DNA of 35,573 nucleotides from positions 1 through 35,573 of the forward strand of contig JAEUHT010000024.1 in the NCBI GenBank assembly GCA_016793265.1, written 5' to 3'. Under the pieces are notes generated by a model. It saw only the letters and a list, made by a program, of their open reading frames with translations, had not been told where the DNA came from and did not search any database. Positions 34,175-35,573 of this stretch are shown here, one piece after another. Source of the stretch: Planctomycetota bacterium (GTDB taxonomy: Bacteria; Planctomycetota; UBA1135; UBA2386). Made by a program: the position numbers and the translations under genes. How positions within the stretch are numbered: the stretch's first letter is position 1; the number at the start of each line of letters is the position of its first letter.

Positions 34175-35573
34175 ATGCAGCCGGACCCAGTCGAACTCGG
34201 ACCCGACAACTGGTTCGTGGCTTGGTGGCTCACGGGGGCAGAGCGTCAGCCGACGCGCCTGCGCCGCGACGATCAGGGGCGGTTGGTCCTGCTCGAGCTG
34301 CCGCACCGAGAGCTGAAGTTCGTCGCGGCGATCCTCGTGCGAGCCTGGTGCGATGGGCCCAAGGACTGGTCCTCGCCGGACTGGGCCGAGCTGGCGGAGT
34401 TCGAGCAGCAGGTGCTGAGCCACCTCGATGCCCTGCGCCGCAGTGGGGGCGCGAAGGCGTCAGGCGGCGCCTTGGCCTTCCCACCGATGGAACATGCGAT
34501 GTTCCACCACGATGGGCCGTGCCTGCTGCTGAGTGAGCTGTGGCGCCTCGGGGATCACGAAGGCCTGCGCGCTTGGCTGGGGGCGGTGGTCAGCCGCCGC
34601 ACCTTCCCGTCGCTGTCGCGGCGCAACGTGGCCCTGCGGCGCCTCGCGGTAGAGGCGGCGCGACGTGTGCCCGGCCCCGCCGTGTTCGAGCAACTGCGCC
34701 GCATCTACCGGGACCAGCGCATGAGCGCTGCGGTGATCGCAGCCGATCGGCAGTTCCTCGCCACTCCCGGTGCGGAGACCTTCGCGACTGCGCTCACGGA
34801 GCTCGGGCTGCATGCGCCACGAGCCCGCAAGAAGTTCTCGACGCTCCGGCGCGGCAAGGCACGCACGGATGATGGTGCCCAGGCGCGCATCACGGTGCTG
34901 ATTCCGTCCTATCGCCACGAGGCCTATGTCGCCGCGGCGATCGAGAGCTGTCTGCGCCAGTCGGTAGCTGTGAAGGTCCTGGTGGTGGACGACCGCAGTC
35001 CGGACGGCACGGTTGCCGCGGCCATGGCGGTGAGCGATGCCCGCGTCGAGGTCCGTTCGAACGAGCAGAACCTGGGCCTTGGCGCCAGCGTGTTGGCGGC
35101 GTTGGCGAGCGTCGACACGCCGTATGTCGCCCTGCTGAACTCCGACGACCTGTACCACCCGGACCGCCTGCGGCGCTGCCTCGAGTTGTTCGAGCAGGAT
35201 GCCGGGGTCTGTCTGGTGGCAACCGCCTTTGCCGTCGTCGATCGCGCCGGCTGTGTGTTGACGGCGGCGACCGCCTGCGCGGCCGACATCGGGCCCAAGG
35301 CGCTCGGCTGGCTGCGCTGGCACGAGGGCATCGTGCGCGAGGAACTGCACGCCCCGGCGGACTGGGTCGCCTTGCCGGTGCTGCTGCGTCACAATGTGCT
35401 CGCGACGAGCTCGAACATGGTGTTCCGCACCGATTGGTTGCGGGCACAGATGCCGGAGGCGAGTCGTCTCAAGTACTGCCTGGACTGGCAGCTGTTCCTG
35501 CAGGCGGCGATGGAGGGCAGCTTGCGCATGGTGCCGGAGACGCTGCTCGCCTACCGGCTGCATGACTCGAACA
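34175..35573 (+). CDS. Family 2 glycosyltransferase with a long N-terminal domain (3' end outside window)
   Basis: The frame from ATG 34175 stays open for 466 codons to the window edge. A GT-A domain begins at about residue 238: 'ITVLIPSYRHEAYVAAAIESCL', 'VLVVDDRSPDGT' and 'YVALLNSDDLYHPDRL', with the SDD nucleotide-metal site, then 'SNMVFRTDWL' and 'YCLDWQLFLQAAMEGSL'. This is the common GT2 layout for surface glycan synthesis. The first 235 residues, rich in Trp, Arg and Leu and probably helical, match no domain I know; they might be a partner-binding or second functional module. No signal peptide is seen. The ATG follows a -10 box by 12 bases. It belongs to the ugd-uxs-galE polysaccharide region by position. 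Confidence 0.85.
   Translation, partial: MQPDPVELGPDNWFVAWWLTGAERQPTRLRRDDQGRLVLLELPHRELKFVAAILVRAWCDGPKDWSSPDWAELAEFEQQVLSHLDALRRSGGAKASGGALAFPPMEHAMFHHDGPCLLLSELWRLGDHEGLRAWLGAVVSRRTFPSLSRRNVALRRLAVEAARRVPGPAVFEQLRRIYRDQRMSAAVIAADRQFLATPGAETFATALTELGLHAPRARKKFSTLRRGKARTDDGAQARITVLIPSYRHEAYVAAAIESCLRQSVAVKVLVVDDRSPDGTVAAAMAVSDARVEVRSNEQNLGLGASVLAALASVDTPYVALLNSDDLYHPDRLRRCLELFEQDAGVCLVATAFAVVDRAGCVLTAATACAADIGPKALGWLRWHEGIVREELHAPADWVALPVLLRHNVLATSSNMVFRTDWLRAQMPEASRLKYCLDWQLFLQAAMEGSLRMVPETLLAYRLHDSN

Overview
The window is a high-GC (about 70% by eye) bacterial chromosome segment, gene-dense, with genes on both strands. The best taxonomic guess is Planctomycetota. This is an inference from a 744-residue secreted protein whose C-terminal beta-rich tail resembles secreted proteins I associate with that phylum, from a lipid A enzyme (LpxH) that implies a Gram-negative envelope, and from the mix of large secreted or lipidated hypothetical proteins with housekeeping genes. 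No rRNA is present to settle it.

Layout. 1-7832: end of a beta-galactosidase-like protein, then lpxH, cmk, plsC, rpsA, a lipoprotein and tyrS, most joined by 4-base start/stop overlaps. The ribosomal protein S1 gene carries an in-frame TAG in its third S1 domain, the most striking anomaly here. 8003-14483: a large exported helical protein, an initiator tRNA with promoter and terminator, a zinc alcohol dehydrogenase, and the 744-residue exported protein. 14521-17592: an unknown 566-residue protein and two divergent two-CBS proteins. 17675-19301: two tandem tRNA-Gln genes (UUG, CUG), a dGTPase and a tRNA-Glu, the last with a good promoter and intrinsic terminator. 19471-22930: a double-PDZ protein, a sugar-nucleotide epimerase and a GT2-TPR glycosyltransferase. 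22931-23465: a gap with a small, well-signposted minus-strand transcription unit of unknown product. 23466-28679: RluA-family pseudouridine synthase, truD, mtnP and two overlapping zinc-ribbon membrane proteins. 28927-35573: a surface polysaccharide block with ugd, uxs, galE, a GT4 glycosyltransferase, a small coiled-coil protein and a GT2 glycosyltransferase that runs off the window.

How the genes fit together. ugd, uxs and galE would supply UDP-glucuronate, UDP-xylose and UDP-galactose to the neighbouring glycosyltransferases. cmk-plsC-rpsA-tyrS joins nucleotide, lipid and translation functions in what looks like one coupled unit. Many unit starts carry a hexamer of the form TAnnnT at -10, often preceded by C, and several have a TTG-type -35 box 16 to 18 bases upstream; this helped choose several gene starts. 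Among the genes whose ends I can see, stops are mostly TGA with four TAG; I saw no TAA.
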